Assembly: GCA_029449235.1 (NCBI GenBank)
Contig: JANATG010000003.1
Location: 2,480,001 to 2,544,000, forward strand
Source of the DNA: Linnemannia schmuckeri
Taxonomy: Eukaryota > Mortierellomycota > Mortierellomycetes > Mortierellales > Mortierellaceae
Direction: 5' to 3'
Length of the DNA: 64,000 bases
In this document: in pieces, positions 20,458 through 31,008 of the stretch
Numbering within the stretch: position 1 is the stretch's first letter
How the letters are laid out: each line of letters begins with the position of its first letter
Position numbers and translations under genes: made by a program
Notes under the pieces: model-generated
The model's input: the letters and a program-made list of their open reading frames with translations, nothing else
Database searches by the model: none
What the model was told of the DNA's origin: nothing

Positions 20458-23416
20458 GGTGGGCAATTATTTGTTGTTGTTGTTGATTTGGTGGGAAAAT
20501 GGAATAAGGGGTTGCAAAAGAGATAGTGGTGCTCGGTTGTGTTAGGATATTTTACTTGAGGAAACGATTCCAGTAGAGGTGACCTGACTTGGGAGGAAAT
20601 TAGGGTGAGAAGGGTAAGGGGAGAAGAGTGAATAAAAGTACACAAAAGAAGAAAAAGGTCTGGGTATGCAACGAGGGAGGGAAGGAGAAAATAAACAGAG
20701 AAAAAGAGAGAGATGTAGATGGAAATTGGAATAAGGGTCGAGACGGTTGGACAGAGTTGAGATCTGGGGTCGTGGGTTTGGACAAGGGTGAATGCGTAAG
20801 GGTGTGTTTTGTGGAGAGGAACGACGATGATGAGCAGAAAATTATACACAACTGAGAGAGCAATGGGTTGGAAAGCTGTGGAGAAAGAAGAGTATAATCT
20901 GAATGCGATTGAGGGTGTATTTATAAGAAAAATAAGAAAACAGCCAAGAGGACGGTCGCCGGGTGGTACGAACAGTTGTGAAGGAGAGTAAAGGATGACT
21001 TAAAAAGGATGAAGAGAGAGAGAAAATAACGAGGAGAAGAGGGGGAAAGAGAAAGGAAGGGTAGAAAAAGGACGGAGAGAGAATGAGAGAGAGACGAGAC
21101 AGATACGGTGTGTGAGAGAGATAGGAAGAATGAGCGTGAAAAGAAAAAGATGGATAGAGTCGAGAGTAAGCAAGGAAGATGCACAGAGAAGGAAGAGTAG
21201 AGTGAGGGTAAGCAACAAGAGAGAGGAAGGGAGAGGGAGGAAGAAAAAGGGAAGGGAGAGAATGAAAGGGAGCGAAGGTGTATGTATCTATACGTCCGAG
21301 AGCGCAAAAAGAAAGAAAGGAATAGAAGGAGCAGGAGTAGTGTAGAAAAGTGAAAGATGGAGGAAAAAAGAAAAGAAAAAAGGATCGCGGTTCCCTTTTT
21401 GTACTTCGTTCTGCTTTGCTCCGCTTCTGCCGCCAAAACATGACACATAAGAAACCTTTGATTGAATTGGGACACAGTAAAGAATAAAAAAGCAGTGCTC
21501 ACGGTATAGATGGCCCATGGTGCGTGCACGAGTGTAGATGTCAAATAAATGCTACTTCTTTTCTTTTCTTTTTTTACAAGGAGTGAAAGTTGTTTGTCAC
21601 CAAAGAAAAAAAAAATGACAAGGTGACAACATGGGAAAAAATAAAAGACGGATTCGTATGCACGGCACAATAGACACGAGAAACGACTGTCAACAGACAA
21701 CAAAGCAAGGGAAAAGACCCTTTCCTCTCCACACAAATCCCAAGAAGAAAACACAACAAAACGCACGTACGCACACACGCACACACAGATCCACATCCGT
21801 TTGAAAGAAAAAGGGAGAGAACCAAAAGCGAAAGAGAAAAAGAAAAAAAAAAGAAGAGAAGGCGGGACATCCACTCTCATCTACCCCATCCTAAGGAGGT
21901 TTGGTCGTTTTTATTTCACCAACATGCATGCGTCAAAACAAACACCGAGACATGGAAAAACAAGACCTCGTTGATGTCGATATTAGGGATTAGGAATAAG
22001 AACTTCTTCCGCTCATTATCATGTTATTTCGCTGTGTACTTTCTCATTGTGCGCTCTTGTTACTCAGCCACGGGAATGCGAATGTTCGTCATTTTCATTT
22101 ACTTTATCATGAGCTATGCCCATGCCCACCTTCATCGTACTTAAGGCTCAATGAATGACTGGAGTCATCGTCGAGATCATTGTGATCATCGTGATCATCA
22201 TCGCTCATCATTATTGTCATCATCGACATCATATTCGTGCGGCCCATTTATCTCCATATCCGTTGAGCATCAGATGCTATGTGACTCAAATGAAAGTGTA
22301 TCTTCGACTCTGTGCGTACCTGTAACTGAAATCCCAAAAAGCCCTTCAACTTCTATTGCTAATACAATAGTTCATGTTGCTTGCCGGGTACCCGCATCTT
22401 GTGTCTTCGAGGACCCGGTCAGTCTCTCATTTTTGAACAAGACACAACAACAACCTTAACCCGAATGAACCATAAAAAGGGAGAAAGAGGAGGAGGATAA
22501 AGGACTTTTTGACCTCAGGTCCTGAAAGAAAGGGGCGGACGGAGAGAAAATGAGAGAAGAAAACAAGGAAAAGTGAAAAGGGAGGGATAAACATCGATCA
22601 ACATGCGAAAAAGCTACGGGGTGAACGGGGCGTGTTTGTGTGAGAGTTAGAGTGAGGGCGTAGAAGGGAAGCTGATATTCACGAGCAAGACCCTTGGGAG
22701 CAAGAATGAACCAAAGTGGGAGTTCCTTTTGTGCCCCACAACATCTACACTCTTTCACACTCGAACCACGGTAAGGGTTGCTCCAAGAATGGAGAAGAGG
22801 GGGAGAAAGGGAGAGAGGGTCCAAATGGTGTAATACATAGGGGGTGACTCTTGAGCCGCAGGCCCTTCCGCAAAGAGACAGACGGAAATATGCGCCAGAG
22901 CCCTCTCTTCTGCCTCTGTCTCTTCAATGTCCCATCTTTTCTATCGGGCCTCTCCTTGGAGTCTCTGATCTCGATGACATCTTTGGGTGGTCTCTCAACG
23001 GAAAAACAATAACAAAAAAGATAGAGTGACACACACGCACACATAAGAGGTAACATGGAGAAGATGAGGACTCGCTAGGGGGAGTTCGGTGTAGGGTACA
23101 TAGAAAAAACGCTACCAGACAAAGGTAAAAAAAAAATAGAGCACTCGTGAAGCGTGGATGAAACAGAGGGAAGGAAAAGAAAGGGGGGACACATTGTCGG
23201 AGATGCGAAGGTGTTAAAGCAAAGCAAATGAAAAACACGGATCATCAAACCATGTCAGGGCATGGACCATCCCCGATTTCAATGGGGTAAAGGCGAGAGT
23301 TAAACTTACGATATTAAGATTTGATAATCATCTTCTGGCCGTGGTCCTTATTTTCAGAGAATACGTGTCCTTGCACGTTGTTTGTGAGAAAGAAAGAATG
23401 AAGAAAGAAAAAAGAG
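20458..23416. other. Non-coding region with strong purine/pyrimidine strand skew
   Basis: The plus strand is almost purely GA-rich from about 20560 to 21380, i.e. CT-rich on the coding strand of the 207-residue gene to the left, as in a long fungal promoter or leader. Further purine-rich blocks lie at about 21780-21880 and 22460-22660; a CATCAT/GATCATC microsatellite lies at about 22165-22230. The open frames here (up to 319 codons on the minus strand) translate to Ser/Phe/Leu low complexity and are not credible genes. Confidence 0.6.
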
Positions 23417-23466
23417 ATGGTTCAGATAGATGGGGGAGAGAAGGAGAAAAGTCGAGGGAAGAGTGT

Positions 23467-23640
23467 CTATTTCAAGCTTGCGAAGTCACAAAAAAGATGG
23501 ACTGAGGGAAGGAGGGTTGGGAAAGATGGGGATATGGAACATGGCATGGCCGTGGAGAGATGGAGATGGTTCGAGACAACAACAGAAGACAATTGTCCTT
23601 CGCCCGCTGACAGGACCATTGATCGTTGAAATAGAACTAC
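23467..23640 (+). repeat. Upstream segment of the inverted duplication, copy 1
   Basis: It aligns with the reverse complement of about 31445-31607. The best part (23537-23584) shares GGAGATGGTTCGAGACAACA exactly, with flanks that differ mainly by G/A and C/T transitions. It could be a promoter or a 5' exon: one frame is open and ends before an AG|GTACC donor-like site. In copy 1 it lies about 0.85 kb before the gene; in copy 2 the two segments are nearly adjacent. Confidence 0.65.
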
Positions 23641-24487
23641 AGGTACCACACATTCTCACATAGACAGACAGACAGGTACACGGAGAGAAATGATACACAA
23701 ATAAGATGGGGAATAGGAGATGTCAAACGCTAGTCTGAACCAGAATATCAGCCCAAGGAACAGGAGTAGACCTTTGAGACTCACCTTTCTTTCCGTTTCG
23801 TCACTCATAGACAGCAAATAAAGTAAGATAAAGGCAGACAACAGCTATGTAGGAACAGAGCCAAGACGGATCACATAGAGGTGCAAAGAAGAAAAGGGAT
23901 CAAGTAGGCATGCAGACTAGCTCGCACAACCATGCCAATTCGCCAGTGACCTCAAGTGCCTAGTTCTATTATTATGCGAAAAGGCAGATGGCACGGACGG
24001 ACAGAAACGCCATTTTTTTTTATTCTGTTACTGTTCGGGAGCCTCTTTGTCTGTTTCTGGTATTCCTTGTGGACCAGGGTTCATTTTTTCCCAGTCTTGT
24101 CGCTACTGCATTTTTGTTCATTTAATCCATGGTCCATAAAAGACGTGGTCGTGGCTTTCCTTGCAGCCAGTAACAAATGCACCGTCTGGTTGTATCACCC
24201 ATCTGACGTGGAAAGGAAAGAAAGGTACCCCTAGCGTGGGTTTATTTGTTTGTAGTCACCTTTTTGTTCTACTGTCAATTCACAGCTTGGTTTGTTTTCC
24301 CTTACACTAACATGATCCCATTGCTTCCCCGTCTTAAATAGACAGGGGGCACCCCACTCTCTCGTATTTTTTTTTCTTTTGATCCGCTATCTGCTCCTTC
24401 ATAACATATCAACCAAAAACAAGAACGATCCTTCTTCATACTATCACTAGCCTCCATTGTAATTCGCCTTTTTATTCCCTTCCACTT
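23641..24487. other. Upstream region of the 161-residue gene
   Basis: 847 nt without a supported gene. The last 180 nt are CT-rich and resemble a fungal promoter/leader running into the ATG at 24488. Most of this stretch is missing from the inverted copy at 31 kb. Confidence 0.5.
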
Positions 24488-24973
24488 ATGCCAATCAACG
24501 ACGCCAATGACCCGGCATCACACTGCCTCGGTTTGATCCAACCCTTCCACACCTCTTTCGAATACGGTCATGCCTCACGAGTTTACACCAACTCTGTCGT
24601 CTTGCCCACTATCAGCCCAACCCCACCCACAGGGTCCCTCAATTTTGAGGCCGCCTTCGAGTATCTGTTCAAGCTGGCCAAGTGTGATCCTGCTGCTGTA
24701 GCGCTCTGCAAGGACATTGACTTGCCAATGGTGCCTCCCTTTGATGCTGGTCTGTTGTCGTATCTTTTGCGCCTGGAGGCGATTGGGCGGTTGAACGAAT
24801 GGCCTTGTCTGTTTGGGCAGGGAACATCGTTTGTGATACACTTGATTGACAAGATGCAGGGACGGATCATGTTCCCGGAGGATAGCGAGAACGAGAAAGT
24901 GATCTGGGATCAGCGGCGGAAGGAGACAAGTGCTTGGCTCAAGGCTAGGGTGAGGCGACCCCAGCGTGGTTGA
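24488..24973 (+). CDS. Hypothetical protein, 161 residues, source copy of the inverted duplication
   Basis: No family recognised. One exon from ATG 24488 to stop 24971-24973. The sequence looks globular and helical: GSLNFEAAFEYLFKLAKCDP, CKDIDLPMVPPFDAGLLSYL, RLEAIGRLNEWPCLFGQGTS, FVIHLIDKMQGRIMFPEDSE. It ends with a basic segment (LKARVRRPQRG). A splice donor-like GTGAGG just before the end leaves open a longer spliced form. A CT-rich promoter-like stretch precedes it. Part of this frame is duplicated in inverted orientation at 31040-31407, where it is broken by a 1-nt deletion and a stop; the preserved reading frame here suggests this is the functional copy. Confidence 0.55.
   Translation: MPINDANDPASHCLGLIQPFHTSFEYGHASRVYTNSVVLPTISPTPPTGSLNFEAAFEYLFKLAKCDPAAVALCKDIDLPMVPPFDAGLLSYLLRLEAIGRLNEWPCLFGQGTSFVIHLIDKMQGRIMFPEDSENEKVIWDQRRKETSAWLKARVRRPQRG
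24563..24931 (+). repeat. Near-identical core of the inverted duplication, copy 1
   Basis: 369 nt matching the reverse complement of 31040-31407 with one missing C and one A/G difference. Identity drops abruptly outside: in the next 31 nt on the right (24932 onward) nine positions differ, all transitions. Confidence 0.92.
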
Positions 24974-26263
24974 AGCGGAGGCTGAGACGGACAAGGTAGG
25001 TTAGGATAAAGTAGTCAATAGTGCGACCTAACGCGAACGCGCTTCGTCTGATCACCATCTTGAAAACTGACTGGGACTTTGTTTCGCCCAATCTCACTCG
25101 AGCAATCCAGGCCTTTTTTTTTTTTTTTTTGACTTTTGTTCCTTGCGCAACCGTCCTTTTCTTCTTTTCAAACTCAAGTCCATCCATTCAACCGGCTTCG
25201 CACGCGTCGTTTTCTCTTGACTCTTCGTCCCATTTCTCCTCTTTCTCAATTCTTCTGTCTTCTCATTCCGCCACTTCCATTTATTTTTCCGTTCTCGCGA
25301 TTGAAACGTAAAATAAAAAGTGAATACCGTTTCTCATAGGTGTAATCACCGCCGCTACTAGTGCCAAGTCGTTCCACTGTGAAGAGGCTCTTCTGCTAAT
25401 TTTTTTCTTACTACAGCTTGCTCTTGAGTCCAATGACAAGCATCAAGCTGCATTACTATTCTGCTTATCTTCAAATCCGAATAAGTATGCTTTTTGTTCC
25501 GCAAAAATATCAACAGCAACTAACAACCGCACTGCCTTGTCCAATTGCTCATTAGAGCAGTCAATTGCTAGTCTAAACACCCCAAGGCGCCTACGGCAGA
25601 GGGTAATATTTTACCCTCGTGTTTACTGTTTAGCAGCATATCACCCATTGTGGTCAGAAAACTAGTAAGAGAGTAAATGGCATCATTGTTTTTCTAACGA
25701 TGCCCTACTTCTTTTCTCCATCCATTAACTTTCGCTTTTTTATATATATCATACTCATTAACTTTCGCATTTGAAACAACCAGGCATGAATTGGTCGGAT
25801 AGGACGGCTCTCTAGTTTTCTTTCCTATACATGGTCTATGCGTACAAGATAAGTGTTATCTTTTGTCCATTCGTCGCCTTGGAACTATGGTGTAAATAAT
25901 CGATGTGACCTAAAAAATGTCTTTTTCGTGCAAGTGGCTCGTCTAGAGCATGCGGGCCTACGTGCATGTGAAAAGGAATAAAAAAAGACGACAAAAACTG
26001 TATTGATCACGTGGACTCTGTGCACAAAGGCATGGCATGCGTTTTTTTTTCGGCGGTATGCGAAGATTTGCACTACCAATACAGCAATCGTTCTTAAGTT
26101 GTGCCCTACAGAGAGGGTATTGCTAGCGCGCCAGAATGGCGCCAATCATGCCCATATCGGTTGTGTTAGGGCACTTTGAAAAGCGAGCATGTGGTATATA
26201 TTTCTAGGATATACTGCAATGAGTTAGGAGGAGAGTAAAGGCCAGTGGAGTTAGTCTGGAGTT
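24974..26263. other. Region downstream of the 161-residue gene, no supported gene
   Basis: Contains a CT-rich stretch (25095-25300) and, at 25324-25665, an open plus-strand frame of 113 codons without any ATG, reading for example LALESNDKHQAALLFCLSSN. It could be a relic exon, but nothing confirms it. The rest is AT-rich without signal. Confidence 0.5.
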
Positions 26264-26274
26264 GTGTGGGAAAC

Positions 26275-26300
26275 CCTCTCCGGGTTCGACTTTTTTTTTG
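26275..26300 (+). mobile_element. SINE-like Pol III fragment: B-box plus T run (copy 1)
   Basis: Carries CCTCTCCGGGTTCGACT, where GGTTCGACT resembles a tRNA B box, followed at once by a T9 run (Pol III terminator-like). The same 17-mer recurs at 26970-26986 before another T run. Confidence 0.4.
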
Positions 26301-26887
26301 TACCAATGAAATATTTATTTCTAAATATCCGCCTCGTGTGTGAACACAAGGTGAACAAGGGGCAGCCAGTCACTCTAAACTACTTATCCGGTCTTGAAAC
26401 GACGGTCCTGGTCCTCGTACCAGGTGTAGATTACCTGTATCATCGGAGGCAGTTTATTTTTGAAGAGTGTTATGTTGGGAACCCCACTCACGTCTCTAGT
26501 AAGCGAGCGATCCATGTTGAGGTTTGATATGGGCTCCTCAGGCTTCCGTGGGTCCATTGCTGTCCGTCAAAGGACAAAGTTCAAGAAGATGATCCTCTTG
26601 TGCTTTCACACTAGAAGACTCATCTTCTGAGAGACTTGTGACTATTCTAATTACGCTCGAGTGACATGCAACCAGGAGGGGGGATTGTGGCAGGGGCGTG
26701 GGAAGGGCCTGGAGAGGGGGATGACGTGATCCCTACCGACTTCTTCTGTGGACTTGTAGCTCCGTAAGCTGGGTGAGCACGAAGAGAATAGAAACGTATC
26801 TCGGGACAGGACTATACCGTCCATTGCGGTCAGAGAAACACACCTAATGGTGAAAAACCTCCACTGTTTGTGCTGCAGAACTATCTG

Positions 26888-26959
26888 AGGCAGTTCCCAG
26901 GGTTGAACCTTGGACCTCTTGATAAGACGCCGGGCGCTTTAAAGCTAAGCTGATGGACC
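26888..26959 (-). mobile_element. Degenerate tRNA-like sequence (pseudo-tRNA or SINE head)
   Basis: Read on the minus strand: a 5' arm GGTCCAT, a D-arm-like CAGCTTAGCTTTAAAGCG, and a T arm CCAAGGTTCAACCCTGG with one mismatch. The 3' acceptor strand does not pair with the 5' arm and the anticodon stem is broken, so it is not a functional tRNA and no isotype can be given. A tRNA-derived SINE head or a tRNA relic both fit. Confidence 0.4.
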
Positions 26960-26969
26960 CCAGGCCCCA

Positions 26970-27008
26970 CCTCTCCGGGTTCGACTCCTGGTACTTTTTT
27001 TTTTTTTT
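26970..27008 (+). mobile_element. SINE-like Pol III fragment: T-arm-like hairpin plus T run (copy 2)
   Basis: CCGGG-TTCGACT-CCTGG (26975-26991) folds as a perfect 5-bp tRNA T arm (one G-U pair) with a 7-nt loop, then TAC and T14. It shares a 17-mer with 26275-26291. It lies immediately before the retrotransposon remnant. Confidence 0.42.
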
Positions 27009-27069
27009 AGAAATTTCATGAATTCACGTGGTTTTTTTCACTTCCATTCCTTCAACTTTTTTGTTATCG

Positions 27070-28252
27070 CGATCCTCAGCACAGAGGCGAGTCAAGAGGG
27101 TGATCCCAGACATCGATGACGTAGAGTGGCGCTCGACCCTGGCCCATGTTCATGACAGGCGAGCCGTCTTTACATTTTACAGCAACAGCAAGGACTCTCA
27201 CCAACGTACACATCACGTCAAGAAGCTGCATGGCATGTTGCCCACTTTGAACTCTATGCAAGCGCGTAAACCGGAACTGTATTCGACTTGCCTGTGCCGT
27301 CGATGCGAGCTTGAGGAGGAGGATAACAAACACGTCTGGAATTGTCCCCTTGCTGCAGAAACTACCACTACGATCTGGAAGGAGGCCATGGATAGGATTG
27401 ATGGGTGGGGTGTACAGGCGACAAACAGCTACAATGCCGCCAGAAAGCGTGAATATGATCGTGCGATTGCCCACGGACGCCAGATGCCAAGGCCGGTCTC
27501 CATACACTGGTAGTCGCCCTCGGATGCGGAACATGTTCAAGGATTCTCTTCTATCGGTGGAGCTCGAGCCGTGCACAGCGGTAGTCCTGCTCCCGATCGT
27601 GATGAGAATCCCAAGTGGAGTCTCTCGGACCTCCTCCGCGGTATCACTCCCAAGAGTATGTTAACTGAATGGTCCGCGGTTTTCCGGACTCCACAGTCCA
27701 TCGCCACGACGGTTTTGCACAAGTTTGTTGGTTACCTGGAGGCGCAGGCTTCGGAATTGATATGGAAGCCTCGGTGCTCCGCGGCGATCGCGTGGGAGCA
27801 GACACAAGGCATCTCTGCCAAGAACAAGACTTCCAGGTACACAGGTCTCCGAGGTGACTGAAGTCAGGGATACGGATACATCACCCGAGATGGTTTTTGC
27901 CCGTGTGGCGCTTCGCTAGCCACACGTGAGTATGGGCGCTGCCCTGGAACGTCCATGGATCCACGCGCGGCCGATGAGCGGTTGCTGGATAGTTTGTTGG
28001 GAAGGAGGAGATTGTCACTAATGGAGAGGATGGGAAGAATTCCATTTATTCGTGTTTAGTTTTATTTTTTTTCTATTGAAGCTGTGAGGAGCAGCGGCAA
28101 TTGTTGCGCAGAGCCAGGTTGTGGACCGGACTGCGACTAGTGGATGGCTCTTGGAAGAGTTTGAAATGTAGCTCCTTTCACTATTGAATGCCTTCCTTGG
28201 GCTTTTCACTGGAGAAATAAAATTGCGTATGAAAAAAAAGAAAAAAAAAAAC
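27070..28252 (+). mobile_element. 5'-truncated non-LTR retrotransposon remnant (reverse-transcriptase C-terminal region)
   Basis: One plus-strand frame (27028-27861) is open except for a TAG at 27511-27513. It encodes the tail of a LINE-type polyprotein: a zinc-binding domain typical of zf-RVT (LHGMLPTLNSMQARKPELYS, then CRRC and H-x4-C around KHVWNCP), a helical segment, and a C-terminal block with GITPKSMLTEW and LIWKPRCSAAIAWEQTQGIS. No polymerase or endonuclease domain is present, so the copy is 5'-truncated. A perfect 8-bp hairpin follows at 27902-27926, and an A-rich tail (about 28229-28251) is the probable 3' end. The left boundary is uncertain; coding homology appears to begin near 27075. 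Nonfunctional. Confidence 0.72.
27902..27926 (+). other. Perfect 8-bp hairpin in the retroelement 3' region
   Basis: CGTGTGGC and GCCACACG flank a 9-nt loop, 41 nt after the end of the element's reading frame. Some LINEs use a 3' stem-loop for recognition by their reverse transcriptase; that role here is inferred. Confidence 0.5.
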
Positions 28253-28660
28253 GATCCTCGCCCTCCTAACGTTTTATCTACTTCACAATGTTTATTGCAC
28301 TTTCAACTTGTCTGGACGTTAACCATCAATCCCACCCACGACTACTCGAGAATAGACGCTCCTTGCTCAACTTCAACGGAAAAGCTGTTGAACGAGTTTC
28401 TTGTTAGCGTCGGTAAAGTTTCCTCATTGTCCCATCAATTCATCAAGCATGCCTTTTCACCTAGGATCAGGAAACACGGTTCTCGCTTGGCTCTGTTTGA
28501 AAAGGAACAGTACAATCTCAAAATCTGCGCGCTTCGCCGACGCATATCACACTCAGAGGAAACCCTGGATTACAAATATGGTCTTGAACCATACCATCGA
28601 CTGTTCTTTCCTCCGACATCAAAAGAATGGAGGAAGGCACTGCTATGGTTCCAATCGTAG
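28229..28660 (+). other. Weak open frame downstream of the retroelement tail
   Basis: ATG at 28229 opens within the A-rich tail of the retroelement remnant and runs 143 codons, including CALRRRISHSEETLDYKYGL and FFPPTSKEWRKALLWFQS. No family recognised. The start inside the A tract argues against a real gene as drawn; the later part could be a relic. Confidence 0.2.
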
Positions 28661-29112
28661 GCGGGCCGTGAAGATAGCACTAGTACTTTTTTTAGGACCC
28701 TTCACTCTTCACTGATTCCCTTGCAGGACACAGGCCCTCGCTTGAGCCTAACAATGAAGCCATTAGAAAAAAAATAATCCGGCACCACTCCTTTACTACC
28801 TACTCCGTCCCCATATTTGCATAACATATTACTCTTAGATCTCCACCTCTCCCACCCGTTATTCACGCAAACGTTTGATACCTCTCATTTTTTAATAGGC
28901 ACATCCACCCCATTGGAGCGAATAAGTAACCCGTCCTACGATATCTTTTTATTTGTAAGAAAAGTGAGAGCAAAAAAAAAGAGCCAAAAAGATCGACCGA
29001 ACTGGTTGTGGGTATCTTGTCCGTATGCTGGCTGTCCTGGTTGTGATGGTCTCTTGTTTTGTTGTGCCACCTTATCGTTTTGACTGTCAGAATCTCCCTT
29101 GGTAAACTTCGT
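28661..29112. other. Intergenic, no gene seen
   Basis: About 450 nt beyond the 3' end of the F-box/LRR-type gene; AT-rich with a purine-rich part at 28960-29000. Nothing recognised. Confidence 0.5.
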
Positions 29113-30619
29113 TCAAACCACAATTCTCCTGCACCTCGCCTCTGTTAGCAAAACGGTATGGAGTTGAGGACATCGTCGAAGTTTATGCAGGATTTCTCTG
29201 TGACTGGCTGGCGACAGATTTCTTGCCAATGCCGCTGCAAAGTCGTGAATGTCCTCACTCCCACCACAACACAAGAACTGCGATTGCCGGTAAAAGTATC
29301 CAGTCCAAGGGGAAAGTACCGGATGATACACAAATTTCATTTGGTCGAAGCCTGCCCCGTGGATGTGAAGAACCCTGAGTTGACTGTGTGTCCAGTCCAT
29401 TTCAAAGAGAACGTTTTGAAGGATTAGTCCTGGACAGTGGTTGTGGTAACGCAGTTCCTGAAGGTGAGTGCACTGGAGGACAATCTCTCGGAGAAATCGG
29501 AGCTTGAGCATGGCTCCGCGTGCAAGGCCTGAGTCGATTGTGAGGTGGGTTAGAGTGGTCGACCTGTTTAAGATACTTCCCTCGGTGATGTCGTTCCATT
29601 TTCCCAGAGCAACGTAGAGGTTTGTGTTGGAATCGGGCATCCGGTCCAAGAACGACAGCATCCAGCCGGACGAAGTTGATGACATCTTGATCATTCTCAA
29701 ATTATCGGTGTGCTCTGCCAAAAGTTCAGCCACTATTGCCCCACCGTTGCCCTGGGTTCTTGAGATTTCAATCGATTGCAGATTTCTCATGACCGTGAGA
29801 AAAGTTGGTAGAGCCAGTCCGGGAGCCCCGAAGCGACGGTAAAAGTCCTAGTCGGCAACGATTCATCAAATGCATCCAGCATTTGCTCTAAAAGAAGGTC
29901 CCGAAGTTCCTCGCGCACCAACGGTCCCTGTTCAAAGACACAGCGGGCGCCAATATTGATGGTCCGCAAGGATCTCTTGTATGTCAAAATGGTGATCAAA
30001 CCCGAGACAGGCATCCAAATAGAGTCAAGTCCCAGTTCAACCAAGCTTGTCGAAGCAATCAACAATCCGCGTGTAAGAGGGCCAATGCCAGATCGCGCTC
30101 CAGAGATCGTTAGAGACAGTAATGTGTCTGGGCAGTCCTGAACAAGCACTTCAAGAGGAAGCGAGCAGTTCGAGAGTTCCAACAATCGGATCCTTGAGTT
30201 GGTCAATGCAAGCTTCAGAGTTGGTTGCTCTCTGTATACTCGAATGGGTTGTTGAGGAATGATAGACTTCTGATATTTGACGCCATCAGCCCCAATGTCG
30301 ATAATGGCACAATCCAGCGGGTTTTGTTTATGGATGAAAAGTCCATTGTTATCCAAAGGATGAGCGTGAGCGCTGATCTCCACAGTCGTGCTACGAAAGC
30401 AGCCCGGAGCAAATTAGAAGAGATCCACACTGGTTCCATGCGACGATTATTGGGATTCCACCACAGCTTGTAAGTCTGAACAAATAATCCAGTGTTGTGT
30501 AGAATCTCTGGGATGGCAAGCGCCCTTATCGAAGCAAAGAGTGGTGGCTGTGCAGGGGCCAGCTGGACAAGAGCAGGTTCGGCAGGTGCTGTCTGGACAG
30601 TGCTTGGCGCCGAAGACAT
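29113..30619 (-). pseudogene. F-box/LRR-type protein gene, frame broken in two places
   Basis: The reading starts at ATG 30617-30619 (MSSAPSTVQ) with a segment typical of the large Mortierella F-box-like/LRR family: IRALAIPEILHNTGLFVQTY, VARLWRSALTLILWITMDF, LMASNIRSLSFLNNPFEY. This frame stops at about 30215. LRR-like sequence continues in a second frame (IRLLELSNCSLPLEVLVQDC, RSLRTINIGARC) to about 29790, and then in a third frame (LPTFLTVMRNLQSIEIS, LTHLTIDSGL, LHKLRRCPQLHTVLL) to the stop at 29113. A single-base loss near 30215 explains the first break. The second, near 29800-29850, could be an indel or an unrecognised intron (a TAG acceptor-like site precedes DFYRRFG). I judge it a decaying gene, but introns or sequence errors remain possible. 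It lies between the inverted copies. Confidence 0.6.
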
Positions 30620-31008
30620 AGCGAGCAGCGATGCGAACGACGCGAGAGTGTAATAGACAAAGAGTTCAGCAGAGAGTAATGCTTAGTAAGACGAGAAGGA
30701 AGAGGAAAGAATTAAGTGAAGCGATGGGAAGATGGGTGTGCGTCTCTGTGCGAGAGAGAGAGAAAAAAAAGGAAGAATGAAGTGCGTGAATTGCAACAAC
30801 GGGAATGAATTCGAGTATGTATAAATGACCAATTTTTAATGTCGGGACAAAATATAAAGACGAGCTTGGTGGTTTGGTGGCAATACAGCGACTGCCATTT
30901 TTCTTGTTTTTAAATCACGGCATCACAGCATCACGGCAATTCAAAAAAAATCACGCGTCTCCCTCATAAAAAATAGCAATGCATGCTGTCTTGCATATTT
31001 GTTGTATA
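30620..31008. other. Upstream region of the F-box/LRR-type gene
   Basis: Purine-rich on the plus strand from about 30640 to 30785 (CT-rich on the gene strand), then AT-rich. It is consistent with a former promoter. Nothing else seen. Confidence 0.5.

Noticed and set aside
20921..21880. 319-codon minus-strand frame
   Set aside because: Translation is almost only Ser, Phe, Leu and Pro from a CT-rich tract, with no domain; it looks like a leader or promoter, not a gene.
23641..24530. Copy 2 as a processed retrocopy lacking an intron
   Set aside because: No acceptor site at the expected junction in copy 1 and no poly(A) tail in copy 2; a deletion is simpler.
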